The notes below the pieces were generated by a model. That model ran no database searches, was not told the origin of the DNA, and saw only the letters and a list, made by a program, of their open reading frames with translations. From assembly GCF_000708205.1 (NCBI RefSeq), contig NW_014575561.1, positions 194,299 to 258,298 of the forward strand: DNA of 64,000 bases, in the 5' to 3' direction. The translations under genes were made by a program, and so were the position numbers. This DNA comes from Mixia osmundae IAM 14324. Taxonomy: Eukaryota; Basidiomycota; Mixiomycetes; Mixiales; Mixiaceae. Below, piece by piece: positions 30,702 to 42,126 of the stretch (position 1 is the stretch's first letter; the number at the start of each line of letters is the position of its first letter).

Positions 30702-32224
30702 CTATCTGCCGATGCCGCTCTTGCACACTTTGATCTTGACTGCAACAATGTCTGCGCTCGCCCCTTCAGTCCTGCCAAGATGGTCGCCCTGCTTCCATCC
30801 CATCTTCTCGAGGAGGCCGTACCCAACATTGTCGCTGTCTAGCTTGGGTGCATGTTTGCCCAGAATAGTGGACCCCTTTCTGCGTTCCTGCGGAGTGAGC
30901 ACATAGCCGCCCGGGTAGTACGCTCCGCCAAAGGCATCGTCAGATCCGTGAGACTCGCTGTCCGAACCGGCGCCATCCACAGGTCTGAGCGCCCCATCGT
31001 CAAAGTCATCGTCATCCCTGTCGCTGTCATTGTCCTTTTCACCCTGCATCTGATCATCCTCCTCATCATCTTCTGAGTCTGCTGGATCGATATTTCTGTA
31101 ACTCTGCGCAGACGTGCTCGCTTTGCCTGCCGTCCTCGACAACATGGCCTTATCAGGCGTGGCGATGGGGCTCAAATGGGTGATCTCTGGCGATAGAACA
31201 GGTGCAAAGGAGTGTATGGCTACCGCGCCGCCAAAGATAAAGGGCGAGGGCGAGCAGAAACGGACAGGCGTAGAAAGGCGATTGTCAGGCGGCGGCACGG
31301 ACACGAGAATGACATCCTCCTCATCGTCCGGCTCATCTGGCCTACCGCCAGCGAGTGTGGTACCCTTCAATGCGCTCGTCAACGAATTGACTGCCTGCGA
31401 TGCCTCTGCTCTGTGCATAGGCAGCTTGAGTATGGATTTGCTCGTTTTATCCTTCGAGATGAGATCCTGCTTCTTGCCTCGGACGAACTTGACAGGCTCC
31501 ATGTACCAGCGGCTTCGGAGTCGAGGAGGCGTGAGGGCCTGCATGTTGGTCGACTTGAGTCCGGTCTTCTTGTCGTACTGGCCCAATCCGCGCATGTTGG
31601 GCTTGAAGGCGTTACTTGTTTGCAGTGTGACCGCAGGCGGTATGGGTAAGCTCTCGTCGGAATGAAGACCACGGTGACCTCGAGTCTCGACGTGCGAGCG
31701 GAGCGTCACCTCATCTAGATGCTTGGGCGGGGGGACAAAGACCTTGCCTGGGCCATCGTAGATGGTAGCAGGCTCAAGCGATTGTTGCGCGCCGCCACCA
31801 TCCCAGAAGATCGTTTGTATCGACCCGACATCGCTGGGAGGGGCGTCACCGAGCTTGCTTGTAGACGAGCTACATGACGAATCGCTCGCTCTGGTCACAT
31901 AGCTTGGGCGCGCGATCCTTGATCGTGTCATGTCCGCCGACGCAGGAGCGGTCAGGTTCACAGCGGGCGCCACATAGGGCGAGAACTCGTAGCCTGACAT
32001 GGCTGTCAGGTCATGTATAGGGGCAGACGGTAGCTCTCACTCAATGGACTGAGACCATTATCTGCACTTGTAAAGGCATCGTACGCCGACCACTTGCTCG
32101 AGTATCGGTCCAAATAGTGTGTCAAGCCTTTGGGATGGACGATGGGTGCCTGACCTGGATCGAGACCCTGCTTGCGCGCCTGTGATGGCACAGGTTGGCC
32201 ACTAACATCTTGCTCGTTGACCAT
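30702..32224 (-). CDS. G-patch domain protein of unknown specific role
   Basis: Two exons on the minus strand (32224-32041, 32002-30702) give 494 aa. The N-terminal exon reads HPKGLTHYLDRYSSKWSAYD. The middle is long and disordered, with an acidic stretch around residues 360-400 (DSEDDEEDDQMQ, DSDRDDDDFDDG). The last 45 residues are a G-patch (NVGYGLLEKMGWKQGDHLGR) ending at IGR and the stop. G-patch proteins activate DEAH-box RNA helicases such as Prp43 in splicing and ribosome assembly. A C-terminal G-patch with an acidic linker is reminiscent of Sqs1-type proteins, but no R3H motif was seen. The splice joins SPL to MSGYEF, and the 5' exon adds 61 residues. It is head to head with a second G-patch gene. 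Confidence 0.75.
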
Positions 32225-32501
32225 GCCAATGTGAGCAAGCTGAGACGACCAATTGGGCAGACTATGGGCGCGCCCGCCGTGTCACACTGAGGCACGTAGC
32301 TCTACTGTCATATGAAGTACTGCTACACTGCCGATCTGGTACTCGTCTGCTCACGCGGCCGCCAGAGAATGGTGGTCGATGATCTCAAGAGTTCAGCGCG
32401 GATTGGCTTCGCTGAGCGGGGGCACCAACGTAAGATCGTCATTTGATCAGATCCGAACCTTCAACGACATCGTCACGGCTTTCGACCTTCGACGGCCTGG
32501 C
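32225..32501. promoter_or_regulatory. Shared promoter between two divergent G-patch genes
   Basis: The 277 bp between the two start codons must contain both promoters. No clear TATA box is seen. The region has a NotI-type GCGGCCGC at about 32356 and otherwise ordinary composition. Confidence 0.5.
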
Positions 32502-35439
32502 ATGGCTCGTCGTGGCAAGCGAGCGACAATTGACGACGATGATCCGGACACTTCGTCCGCCTCGGATGAGCTGGTCGACGACGATGATGACTTGGGTCAA
32601 AGCGTCGACAGAGATGACGCCGAGGCGTTGGCAGAGTACCGTCGTACGACTGGCAAGCGGAAGCGTCAATCTCGCCAGGCAGCCCAAGCAGAGGCACTCT
32701 ATGGTTCGTTTCTCGACGATGACGCTTATCAGAGGCCTTCCAATGCCGCCTCCACGCGCAAGCTCAGGAAGTACGTCTCACTTCGCAGAGCTTGCAATGG
32801 AGTTTGACTGATCATGCACGATGAGCAGACCCCAAGCGTTTGTTGCAGCGACAGACTCGCACGCCAACCGTCCGCTCGAAGAAGCCGACGCTGCCATCGC
32901 TTCACGGCTCGAGCGTGATGCCGAAATTCAAATCCTCGACAATCTCGCGCCTGCCATTGTAGAGCCGGCAACCCTCGCAGATCGTACAGCCACGCCAGAG
33001 TCTGGTAGTGACATGGACGATGCAGACACCAGCGAGGAAGAGGCCAAGGTAGAACGCGTACGCGAGGGAGGAGACGAAGATGAACAGCCTGATCAGATCA
33101 GGAGCATGGCGGGCATAGGCGCAGCCAGGCCAGGCTTCGCGCCACCGCCATCGCTTGCGAGTGGAGTGCCCTTCTCCTTTGGCAAGACTGACGACGCTCA
33201 GCGGCAGCGACGTTCCTTCCTGGGGGCGCAGCCGAGCTCGAACCCTACGATATCCAAGCCGTCTTTCGTTTCCAGAGAGGAGCAGAAGCATTTTGCGCAG
33301 CTCGAAAACCAAGGCGGCATCGGCTTCAAGCTCCTTCAGCGGATGGGCTGGTCTAATGGTTCTGGATTGGGGCAGAGTGGCGCGGGCATCATTACTCCCA
33401 TCGAGGTCAAGAAGCGACCCGAGAAGATGGGCATCTCTTTCGACGGCTTCAGCGAGCGCACTAAGCAGTCAAAAGACGAGGCCAGACGGCGAGGTGAAGC
33501 CGTCTCGGACGAGGAGAATTCGCCGACCTCTAGAAAGCATGCAAGATCACGCAAGGCTGCGACAATTACCGCTGCACCCAAAGCTGCAGACAGGGCAGAA
33601 GCCTGGAAGAAGCCGCAGCGATCGAAGAAGAACAGGATCGAGCATCGCACCTATGACGAGATACTGAAATCGGCAGGTCAGTCGGAGCAAGACACAGGCA
33701 TCGGCCAAATTGTCGACCTGAGCGGCAATGCCCTTCCTTCCCTCTCTTCTCTCTCGATGGATGTACCTGTGCCAACAGCGGATACCACTCGCTTGCCTGA
33801 GCTGCGACATAATCTCCGACTGATCATTGAGACAAACAAGAGCGAACTAGATCATTTGGCTCGTGAAGCCCTCAATGTCGATCAGCAGCGCAAATGGAAC
33901 CTCAGAGAAGCTACGAAGGCACGAGAAGCTGCCGACTCGGAGGCAAAGAGGGTCAGCCGGCTACAGCAGATCCTTGAGATTGTCAGCGAGGTTGAGACGA
34001 TCTCGAAAACGGCGACGCAAGATCGACAGACCCTTGCTGAACGCGCAGATCTCTTTGCGGACGCATTCGAACGACTTGCAGGCGGCTATCACGCGGAACT
34101 TTCCGAATATCGACTCGACGAGCTCGTGGTTGGCGCGCTGGCACCTCTCTTGCGTATCGCGTGGTCAGAATGGGAGCCACTAGTGCAGCCGGTTCTGGGC
34201 ATCGCTGAGCTCAAACGGTGGCGGAGTCTGCTTGGTGTCGATGCTCATTCAGTCACTGACGCGCAAGGTGACGCTCGCACAATGACTGCATACGAGACTT
34301 TGATCTGGACTCTGTGGCTTCCCAAAGTTCGTTCCGCGATCAACAATCACTGGCAACCTCAAGACGCTGGGCCTGCCGCTTCGTTCTATCTGACCTGGCA
34401 GGCCGTCCTGCCAGAATTCATCAAAGGCAACGTTCTTGAGCAGCTCATCCTGCCCAAGCTTTCAAAAGCGGTACACGACTGGACCCCGAGCAGCTCCGTC
34501 AGCCTACATGATATGTTGCTGCCCTGGCTTGAGCAGGGTGACGATCGCATGGGCGACCTGCTTGTCGAGGCCAAGCGGCAAGTTGCACAATGGCTCAAAA
34601 GCTGGAAGCCGCGCGACAAAGTCCCTGCAGGTCTTTCCATCTGGCAAGAGATCCTCAGCAAGGATGAATGGGACACCTTGCTCCTCAAGCATGTCGTGCC
34701 TCGCCTCTCCGCCTCTCTACGCGACTCGTTCAGGATCAACCCAGGCAAACAAGACCTCGTGCCTCTTGACCGCGTCATGGCATGGCAGAAGCTCTTGCGC
34801 TCTTCGATGCTCGCTCAGATCCTGGAAGCCGAGTTTTTCCCCAAATGGCTCGATGCTTTGTTTGTTTGGCTCACGCACGATAAGGTCAACTTTGACGAGG
34901 TTGCGAGCTGGTTCAAGTGGTGGAAGGCGAGCTACTTTTCGAACGAAGTCACCTCGCTGCGTCGCGTCAGCTCAGGGTTTGCTCGTGGAGTCGATCTCAT
35001 GAACAAAGCGCTGGCTCTGGGAGAAGATGCGCCTTACAAGTCAGTCATTTCAAGGCATTGCTTGCATGGTGCTGATACCCCGCAATGCAGGCTACAACGA
35101 CCTGACACGCGGCCTCTGCCATCTCGAAGAGACAGCGTGCAAGCTGAAAAGGCAGCCAAAGCATCAGCAGTCAAAACGCAATCTGCCATGGCGGAGGAAA
35201 TTACCTTCAGAGAAGTGCTCGAAGACTTCCTCGCCTCAAAAGACCTTGTCATGGTTCCCACTGGCAGGTCACACGAGAAGACTGGTCAACAGCTCTTCAG
35301 GGTTTCTGCCTCCGTCGACGGCAAGGCAGGCACGACGGTTTACGTCTATGACGATGTCGTCTTTGCTCACTCAAAGGAAGGCGAATGGAAACCAACTGGC
35401 ATCGAAGAGCTGGCCAGCAGCGTGCTCTCATCGAAGTGA
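32502..35439 (+). CDS. SPP382: Spliceosome-disassembly G-patch factor, Spp382/Ntr1 (TFIP11)
   Basis: Three exons (32502-32770, 32829-35039, 35091-35439) give 942 aa. An acidic N-terminal region (DDDDPDTSSASDELVDDDDD) precedes a G-patch at about residues 250-295 (GGIGFKLLQRMGWSNGSGLG). The TFIP11-type helical domain follows, ending with the conserved YFSNEVTSL and a C-terminal module (FREVLEDFLASKDLVMVPTG, GTTVYVYDDVVFA). Spp382/TFIP11 binds the helicase Prp43 and releases the lariat intron from the post-splicing complex, allowing snRNP recycling. The second intron (35040-35090) has no stop and would add 17 residues if retained. An upstream in-frame extension to 32379 exists, but MARRGKRATIDDDD is the better start. 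Confidence 0.93.
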
Positions 35440-35441
35440 TA

Positions 35442-35463
35442 CTGCTGCTGTTGTTGTTGTTGT
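35442..35463. repeat. CTG/TTG trinucleotide microsatellite
   Basis: Three CTG units are followed by about four TTG units, two nucleotides after the SPP382 stop codon and five before the GSKIP-protein stop, in a shared 3' region of 28 nt. It is too short to be more than a simple repeat. Confidence 0.8.
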
Positions 35464-35467
35464 GATC

Positions 35468-35831
35468 TCATTGCCATCGGGCTCGTGCAAGATCCTCTAG
35501 CTTGCTTGAGAGTAGCAGATGGGAACGATGAGCAAAGCCTGGGCTGATCGCCTTGAGCAGATCATCGAGCGTCTCTGCGTGCGCGACAGGCTGGTCGCAC
35601 TGCCGAACAAGCTCAACCCAAGCGCTCCTGAGGCTTCTGTGACTTATAGCATACCTCGTAGCCCCGCAAGGACAGGCGAATGAGCACTTTGGCAGCTCCC
35701 TCGTCGATCAGCTCCACTTCAGCCTCTGCCTCTTCAATCCCGCTCGGCAGCATGTTCCATGCCATGATAGCATAGCCACATTCCGTCAGAGCTCTGTCCA
35801 GCTCCTGCTTCAAGGGCGGCGGCTCGTTCAT
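35468..35831 (-). CDS. Small GSKIP-domain protein
   Basis: Two exons on the minus strand (35831-35655, 35599-35468) give 102 aa. The N-terminus is PPPLKQELDRALTECGYA, the middle is VELIDEGAAKVLIRLSLRGY, and the second exon encodes ETLDDLLKAISPGFAHRSHL followed by LLSSKLEDLARARW. The layout, an N-terminal helix, a beta section with Leu/Ile-rich strands, then the LLD..SP.F...L..KLE.L block, matches the GSKIP domain, also found in Clu1. Human GSKIP anchors GSK3 and PKA; a fungal role is unknown. Without splicing the first exon reads into a spurious end (SQKPQERLG), so the intron is essential to the call. Confidence 0.72.
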
Positions 35832-35925
35832 CTCGACTCAGCGAAGCTAGCGAAGCAGCTGAAGACGCGCGCCGCACACGTGAAGAGCCACGGAAATATG
35901 GCAACACGTCACAAGCTGACAGATC

Positions 35926-38108
35926 CTAGACCTCGGACTGGTAGAGCAGCTTTTGTCGCTTAGCGGATGGCGCGTCCGCAGAGGCGTCGCGAAGCTTGTT
36001 GGCCTCTCGTCTGGCTTTCTCCTTTGCAGCATCATAAGGCTTACTCCTCAGCAATGCTTCACCGCATTTGGACGCATTGATGCTGCCCTTGCAGTCATGG
36101 CGTCCGCAGCCAGGTTGGCGACAATGCCGGGCATACTGACAGTAAGGGACCGCACATTCTGCTGTCTTATCGCATTTGAACTGCTCCCATGTCAGCTTGT
36201 GCTGCATTTCTCACGAGCAAGCTGCGGCGCACCGGCACACTAGCAGGAACGTCTGCAGGGCGCGGGAAGGAAGCTGCAGGTCCTGAGCCAGATGCTGTTG
36301 GCTGATCCGTTGCATCGTCGAGCGCCAAAGGCTCTGGAGTTGCGGACGTAGCGCCCGAGTGCTCCGGCTCTGGCGGCGTATGGGCCAGCTGCGTGCTGTC
36401 GACAGGCTCACCGTCTGCATGCATCTGAGTCGTAGAAGGCTCTTCGATGATTTGTGTGCCAGGACCGCTTTGAGCTCCAGTACTGACAGCGACGCTGACT
36501 CTGATATCCTTTGCGTCGTGTTGGCTCTGCAGAGCAGCTGCGGCGTTGGTTGCAGCAACTGCGATTTGCTGCACATTGAGCGTGTTATCGCTCGCGCGTG
36601 CTTGATCCTGCAGGGTTGGATCAATTGAGGCCGACAGAATTCGGTTGTGCGCTTTGCTTGTGCTCTGTTCTGGATCGTTGGAAGCCTCTTGCGGAGCGCG
36701 ACCTTGCTGAGGAGGCTGCATCACCGCTCCCATGCCAAAGCTGACCTGTTCGAGCGCACTGGCACGGGCCCGATAGATGTGATCGAGATCTTGAGCCGCC
36801 TTGCTGACCTCTGTGAGGTATGAGCCCGACGGCAGGAGCAAACCGTAGGCAGGATCCCTCCACAAGTTCTCGGCGGGATAGGTGTTCCTCGACGAGGCAG
36901 CATCAGTGAGTGCGGATAAGTATGCGTAGCGAGCGTGATCACGGCGAGCATTCTTGGAATCCTCGACATGCTTTGCGAAAGCATAAGTGCCTGCGCCTTT
37001 GGTGGGCAAGGTGCGCATCATCTGGGGCAGTCGCCTGTCGACGCCGGAATGACCAGTGAGGACGTAAGGAAATTCTGCGGAGAGCCAGCGAGGGAGCTGA
37101 TCCAAAATGAAGCGGTCGTAGCTGTTGAAAGTCTTCTTGGCTTTGCGACCGCCTTCGGGAGTCTCTGTAAAGTGGCCAGCGCACTGGTAACGATATCCAA
37201 TCAAGATTTCTATATCATCAAAGGTGTGCACTGTCCGTCCATTGCCCCACCCTGTGATCCGGCTGTCAGCGCTTGGGGTAGACATACAAAGTGATTGTCC
37301 CACCATGAGAGGTCAGCAGGTTGCCGCACTCGCATCTGAGCGCGCTGTGGTCGGACAAGAGCAGAGCGGGATGCCAGACAAAACACCGCTTCTGGCCGAA
37401 TAGGATGGGACTGACTGTGGTGTCTCCGTTGGCGAAAGCCTCTGCGATGGCAAAGGCGGGCGCGGGCGGTTCGATGTACCATGTACCGCGGGAATAGCAT
37501 TCGGGCTCCTTGTTGGCGGCCATCTGTGCTTTGAGCTTGATGATGATGGCAGCAGTGCGCTGCTGGATCGCTGTTCGTGCAGATTTGGGCAGCCCCGCCG
37601 CGTCGAGTGCGTCGCCATCGATGTGGATGCCGTCCTCCTTCTCTTCGCTGTCCTCTTTGCGCATCGAGGGACCAGCCACAGCGTTGCCTGTCGCTTCCGA
37701 GCCAGTAGCAATGTCAAACTGACCTTGCTCGGCAGAAGGATCGACAGAGATGTCAGGCGACCGTGCGAGTGCATGGCTGTCGGACTGAAAGTCCATCCTC
37801 ATCGATGTCCCTCTCACCGGGCCAGCTGGACTGACTGGAATGCTCTGTGTAGGCGACAGGAAGACGTTGTTGGACTCATGCGACGGCCCTGCGGTAGGTA
37901 TGTCCGAGTAGGCAGACCGAGGACGAGTGGCCGCGAAGTAGCGAGGGATGTCGTCGACCTCCATGCCTGCCAGACGGCGCGCTTCTGCTTCCTGTTCGCG
38001 CTCCTCAGCAAGGCGTGCCTTCTCCAACTTCTCTGCCGCCAGCCGCTCATGCTCCTCCTTCGTCTTACGCCCGGCGCCCTTGCGTTTCCCGCCATGACCG
38101 CCAGCCAT
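35926..38108 (-). CDS. DUF6729-like zinc-ribbon protein, possibly transposon-associated
   Basis: Three exons on the minus strand (38108-37304, 37251-36233, 36180-35926) give 692 aa. A Lys/Arg/Glu-rich N-terminus (GGHGGKRKGAGRKTKEEHER) precedes a module with KRCFVWHPALLLSDHSALRC, CECGNLLTSHGWGNGRTVHT, FDDIEILIGYRYQCAGH and KKTFNSYDRFILDQLPRWLS. Its order of aromatic block, Cys pair, Gly-Trp, YRYxC and WL..FP..LT..SG matches DUF6729. A disordered linker leads to a C-terminal Cys/His cluster (FKCDKTAECAVPYCQYARHC). Similar domains occur in fungal proteins linked to helicase or transposon-like genes, so domestication is possible. No transposase catalytic motif is visible here, and splicing is regular, so it looks like a working gene. 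Confidence 0.6.
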
Positions 38109-38365
38109 GTCGGCCTAAGGGATGGATCCAGAAGCTTGACCTGTGATGTTCGCCGCGTGTTGTGACTTTGAGGTCGTCTCGAGAGCGTGTGCCCCTGCTT
38201 GATAGCGACAGCTTGATTGAGGCCTTGATTCACAGCTGGGCAGGTGTGGGAGGACAGATCGTCCTGCATTTACTGACTCGATCGACGCGTCCAATGACCG
38301 CAACAAGTCTGACCTGCCTTGAACGCCCTCGGATTCGACGCATTCCTCCCGTCTTTCGGACCGAC

Positions 38366-39415
38366 ATGGAGGAAGATCCGGCGGTCAAGATCTTCGGAAG
38401 CGAAGATCCAGATCTATATGGCGCGCTCGAATTGAGCTCACCCAACGCGACCGTCGAAGAGATCAGGAAGGCCTACCGACGGCTTGCTCTACGGTACCAT
38501 CCAGACAAGATTGCCAAGGATGCCTCTGCCGAGACCCAAGAAGCGGCTACAGTAGCATTCCAGCGTGTAGGATACGCATATGCCGTCCTGAGCGATGAGA
38601 AGAGGCGGACAAAATTCGACAAGACGGGCAGAACAGACACGAGTTTCTGGGACGACAAGGGCGATGATGGCGCGGCTTGGACAGACTACTTCAAGGAACT
38701 CTACGAAGAGAAAGTCACTTCAGCAAAGATTGAGGAGTTCATGCAGCAGTACAGAGGTACGATCCGCTTCTGGTCTGACTGTCGAATGCTGACAGAGCAC
38801 CGCGGTGTCATAGATTCTGACGAAGAGCGCGCTGATCTCTATCAGGCTTACACTGATGGCGCAGGCTCGCTCGAATATATCTTTGATCATATCATGGGCT
38901 GCAACATCCTCGCAGACGAGGAACGCTTCATCGACGCCATCAACGCCGGCATCAAGTCAAAGAGCTTGATCAGCTTGCCGGCGTGGAAGAAAGCACTCAA
39001 AGACACCAAGGCGAGGGACAAGCTTCGCAGGTCTGCTCGTGCAGAAGCTGTCGAAGCGGAAGAGATGGCCAGAGAACTCGGCGTACACGAGACGCTTTTC
39101 AAGTCCAAGGGCAAGAAAGGCTCAAACAAGGCGCGTGCGGACGATGACAAAGAAAACGAAGCTAGCGGCGAGGATGCACTGAGAGCGCTGATACAACAGC
39201 GGGGCACGAAGCGGTACGACGATATGCTGGCGAGCATCGAGTCCAAGTACGGCTCTGTGGACGCAAAAGGCAAGAAAGGCAAACCGGGCAAGAAAGCTCA
39301 GGCGGAAGCCATGCCGACGGACGAAGAGTTTGAGCGCATCCAGGCCGAGCTCGACGCAAAGCGCAAGTCTACCTCGAGCACTCCTGCGGGTCGCAAGAAG
39401 GCAAGAAAGGCTTGA
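38366..39415 (+). CDS. J-domain co-chaperone, DNAJC9-like
   Basis: Two exons (38366-38756, 38814-39415) give 330 aa. The J domain sits near residues 15-90: DLYGALELSSPNATVEEIRK, then RYHPDK with the HPD tripeptide that stimulates Hsp70. After the J domain comes a helical region (YFKELYEEKVTSAKIEEFM) and the stretch SDEERADLYQAYTDGAGSL, which matches DNAJC9 and appears only once the 57-nt intron is removed. The C-terminal half is Lys-rich (SKGKKGSNKARADDDKENEA), consistent with nuclear localisation. DNAJC9 in animals is a histone H3-H4 co-chaperone; a similar role here is inferred. The ATG at 38366 (MEEDPAVKIFG) is preferred over upstream in-frame ATGs. Confidence 0.85.
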   Translation: MEEDPAVKIFGSEDPDLYGALELSSPNATVEEIRKAYRRLALRYHPDKIAKDASAETQEAATVAFQRVGYAYAVLSDEKRRTKFDKTGRTDTSFWDDKGDDGAAWTDYFKELYEEKVTSAKIEEFMQQYRGTIRFWSDCRMLTEHRGVIDSDEERADLYQAYTDGAGSLEYIFDHIMGCNILADEERFIDAINAGIKSKSLISLPAWKKALKDTKARDKLRRSARAEAVEAEEMARELGVHETLFKSKGKKGSNKARADDDKENEASGEDALRALIQQRGTKRYDDMLASIESKYGSVDAKGKKGKPGKKAQAEAMPTDEEFERIQAELDAKRKSTSSTPAGRKKARKA

Positions 39416-39483
39416 GCACACGGTCGCGCAGGAGAGACCTGATGAGTCCTCATGTTGTAAGATCTGCATGTTACATTGTCTAA

Positions 39484-40051
39484 TCATGCAGCTTCGCAAG
39501 CTCTAAAGTCGAGGCCGATCGCGACGATGACCGGTTTGCGCTTGTCAGAGGGAAGGCCGAAGAGCGTCAGATTGAGAGCTGGCACGACCACGTCAGCTCT
39601 GCTTGCTCGAATAGCGCTCGAACGACTTCGCACCTTTGACGCCATCGACCATGTTGTTGGGCAAAGGCAGCACGCTCTGGATGGCACGGGAGTGAACATC
39701 GATGGCAGTCCAGAAGTGACCATCCTGTTCTCGACCAGATCAGCCCGAACCTATCGATCACGAAATCTCACGTGCAAGCTCATAGTCGTAGGCATGGGGC
39801 TCGGTGGGCAAGCCAAGATGGGGCACGACACTGGCGACCCATTTCGGAAGTTTGACCATTCCCAGCACGAGCGAGCTCTCGGGACAGTTGGCGATGGCCT
39901 GAGCATCGGTGGGTGCAAGCAACACACCACGCTCACTGACGCGCTGCTCATCGAGCGTGCACGCCGTCGTGGTCGAATGACAGAGCTTGACTGCCGGGCT
40001 GGCGAAAGCGACTGCACTGAGGGCCAACACGACGAGGCTCGACTTGAGCAT
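39484..40051 (-). CDS. Small secreted protein with four cysteines
   Basis: Three exons on the minus strand (40051-39772, 39729-39634, 39578-39484) give 156 aa. The N-terminus MLKSSLVVLALSAVAFASPA is a clear signal peptide with a likely cut after Ala-Ser or Phe-Ala-Ser. The mature chain has four Cys residues (KLCHST, ACTLDE, NCPESS, RACEAA), consistent with two disulfides. The middle reads DGHFWTAIDVHSRAIQ and the C-terminus is LNLTLFGLPSDKRKPVIVAI. I do not recognise a family. The structure relies on two short introns (42 and 55 nt), the first with a weak acceptor. Without splicing it would stop early. Could be a cell-wall or apoplastic protein; no function is claimed. Confidence 0.62.
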
Positions 40052-40387
40052 TCTGCCGGGAAAGATAGTGAGCAATAGCTGTGCTCATAGTGCGGCCACT
40101 CGCCTGCAGGGGAATCGTAAAGAGCTTTTGCTTGCGACGTTCAAAAGTCGTGAGAGGAGGACAAGGCAGTCTGAGGATAGCCATACCGGCAGGACATGCC
40201 GAAAGCTGTGCAGTCCGAAACGCGAGGATGCGCTGTCGAGTCATGTCGCGGATAGATTGGCAGGGGCGATCGTTGCGAAGCAAAGGCGCGCCTGTTTGAG
40301 CGCGAGAGGAGTCGTTCTCCACACTTTCTCCATCGTGCCCTCGGCTCCAACTTTCCAGATCTCGGTTGCGGGCGATCACAAGAGGCA
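40052..40387. promoter_or_regulatory. Divergent promoter between the secreted protein and the P450
   Basis: The 336 bp between two start codons on opposite strands hold no gene I can support; the antisense open frames here are Arg/Ser-rich. The region should contain both promoters, raising the possibility of co-regulation of the secreted protein and the P450. Confidence 0.5.
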
Positions 40388-42052
40388 ATGCTGGGTGCGG
40401 CAGTGAGCCTGCTGCTTGCTGCTTTGACCCGCATGCTGCTCTATGCCTTTCTGCTGCTCGTAGGCTCACTTTGCACCCGGCGCCAATGCTATACTGATGG
40501 CTAAGAGGATGATCAGGCGGCAAGCTACATTCTGCCCTACTACTGGGATACGTACGACTTGCGCAAGCATCCCGGTCCGATCACAGCTCGCTTCTCCACA
40601 TTCTGGCTGGCATACTATGCTCGTCACGGTCAGCGCTACAGGGCAGTCCATGCTGCTCATCAAAGATATGGACGCATCGTGAGTCATGACGAGTCCAGAT
40701 GGTCAAGGCGCTTGCTGACATGCTCCGCGCAGGTGAGAATAGCACCGAATCAGCTGTCCATTGCAGACGCCGATGCGCTACCGGTCGTGTATGGTCACTC
40801 GACAGGCACGCTCAAGTCGACGTTCTACGATGCATTCGTGGCATCCGTCCACCGAGGACTGTTCAACACGCGCAACCGAGTAGATCACACTCGCAAGCGC
40901 AAGATTATCTCCCATACGTTCTCGCAACGGTCCATCCTCGAGCTCGAGCCGTACATAGCCACGACACTGAAGGCATTCCTCGCTAAGTGGGACATCAAGT
41001 GCGAATTGGCGAAAGATAGATGGGAATGCGACGCTTTGCCGTGGTTCAACTACTTTGCCTTTGACGTCATCGGCGATCTGGCTTTCGGACGACCATTCGG
41101 TATGGTTGCAGCAGAAGCAGATCGGACCGTCGTCGAAGATGACCAAGGCCATACTTTCACTGCCTCAGCAGTGCGCATCCTCAACGAACGAGGCGAATAC
41201 TCTGCCACCCAGGGGGCAATCTGGCCACCTCTCCGACCATACATGAAGTACTGTGATCCTTGGTTTGCAAGAGGGTTGGCAAGCGTCAAGAACCTGACCG
41301 GTATCGCAAGAAGTCGCGTCAACCAGCGATTACGAGAAGGAGCAGGCGAACGCAAAGATCTACTCGCGAGACTGCAGCAAGGCAAAGACGAGCAGGGGCA
41401 TCCTATGGGCAAGGATGAGCTGACAGCGGAGGCGCTGACCCAGCTCATAGCTGGCAGTGACACCACGTCCAACAGTTCTTGCGCAATCGTGTTCTTCATC
41501 GCGCGGCACTCTCAGGTCAAGCGTCGACTGCAGCAGGAGCTAGACACAGAGCTGGCCGGCAAGGCGAGCGACGACGGCGTGCTCACCTTTGATGAAGTCA
41601 AACGCTTGCCTTATCTGGCTGCTTGCATCGATGAAGGCTTGCGACGGCATTCGACGAGCTCTATCGGTTTGCCTCGCATCATGCCGGATCACGTGGTGTT
41701 CAAGGACGTACCGATCAGAGCTGGCACCGTCCTGTCTGTTCCGAGCTACACGATCCATCATGACGAGACATACTGGTCCGAGCCTTTCACCTATAATCCA
41801 GACCGATGGTTGGACAGCTCGGCAGATGTCAAGCAGTCAAGGGAGAAAGCCTTCAATCCCTTCTCGACAGGACCGCGAGCCTGTATCGGTCTCAACGTCG
41901 CCCGGCTGGAGCTGCTCGTCTTCATCGCCAGTCTGTTCTTCCGATACGAGATCGACTTGCAGGATGAGAGTCTGGATGAGCTGCCGACGAGGGAGGGCTT
42001 CCTGCGCAAGCCGCTCTACTGTCATCTGAAGATCTCTAGACGAGCCTCATAG
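40388..42052 (+). CDS. Cytochrome P450 monooxygenase, possibly CYP53 (benzoate 4-hydroxylase) type
   Basis: Three exons (40388-40459, 40517-40678, 40733-42052) give 517 aa. The first exon encodes a hydrophobic membrane anchor (MLGAAVSLLLAALTRMLLYA) and the second DLRKHPGPITARFSTFWLAY, the usual proline-rich hinge. The oxygen-binding I helix is LIAGSDTTSNSSC, the ExxR motif is in CIDEGLRRH, and the heme loop is FNPFSTGPRACIGLNVARLE with the axial Cys at about residue 462. The hinge and overall sequence resemble fungal benzoate 4-monooxygenases, which detoxify aromatic acids, but the substrate cannot be settled by eye. The second intron (54 nt) has no stop, so an unspliced model would wrongly add 18 residues before VRIAPNQLSI. 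Confidence 0.9.
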
Positions 42053-42126
42053 CATAGACAATGTTCGTTGTTGTTCAACAAGTGACATCATAGTACAACA
42101 GACATGTTTTGCGAGCTCGCTCAGAT

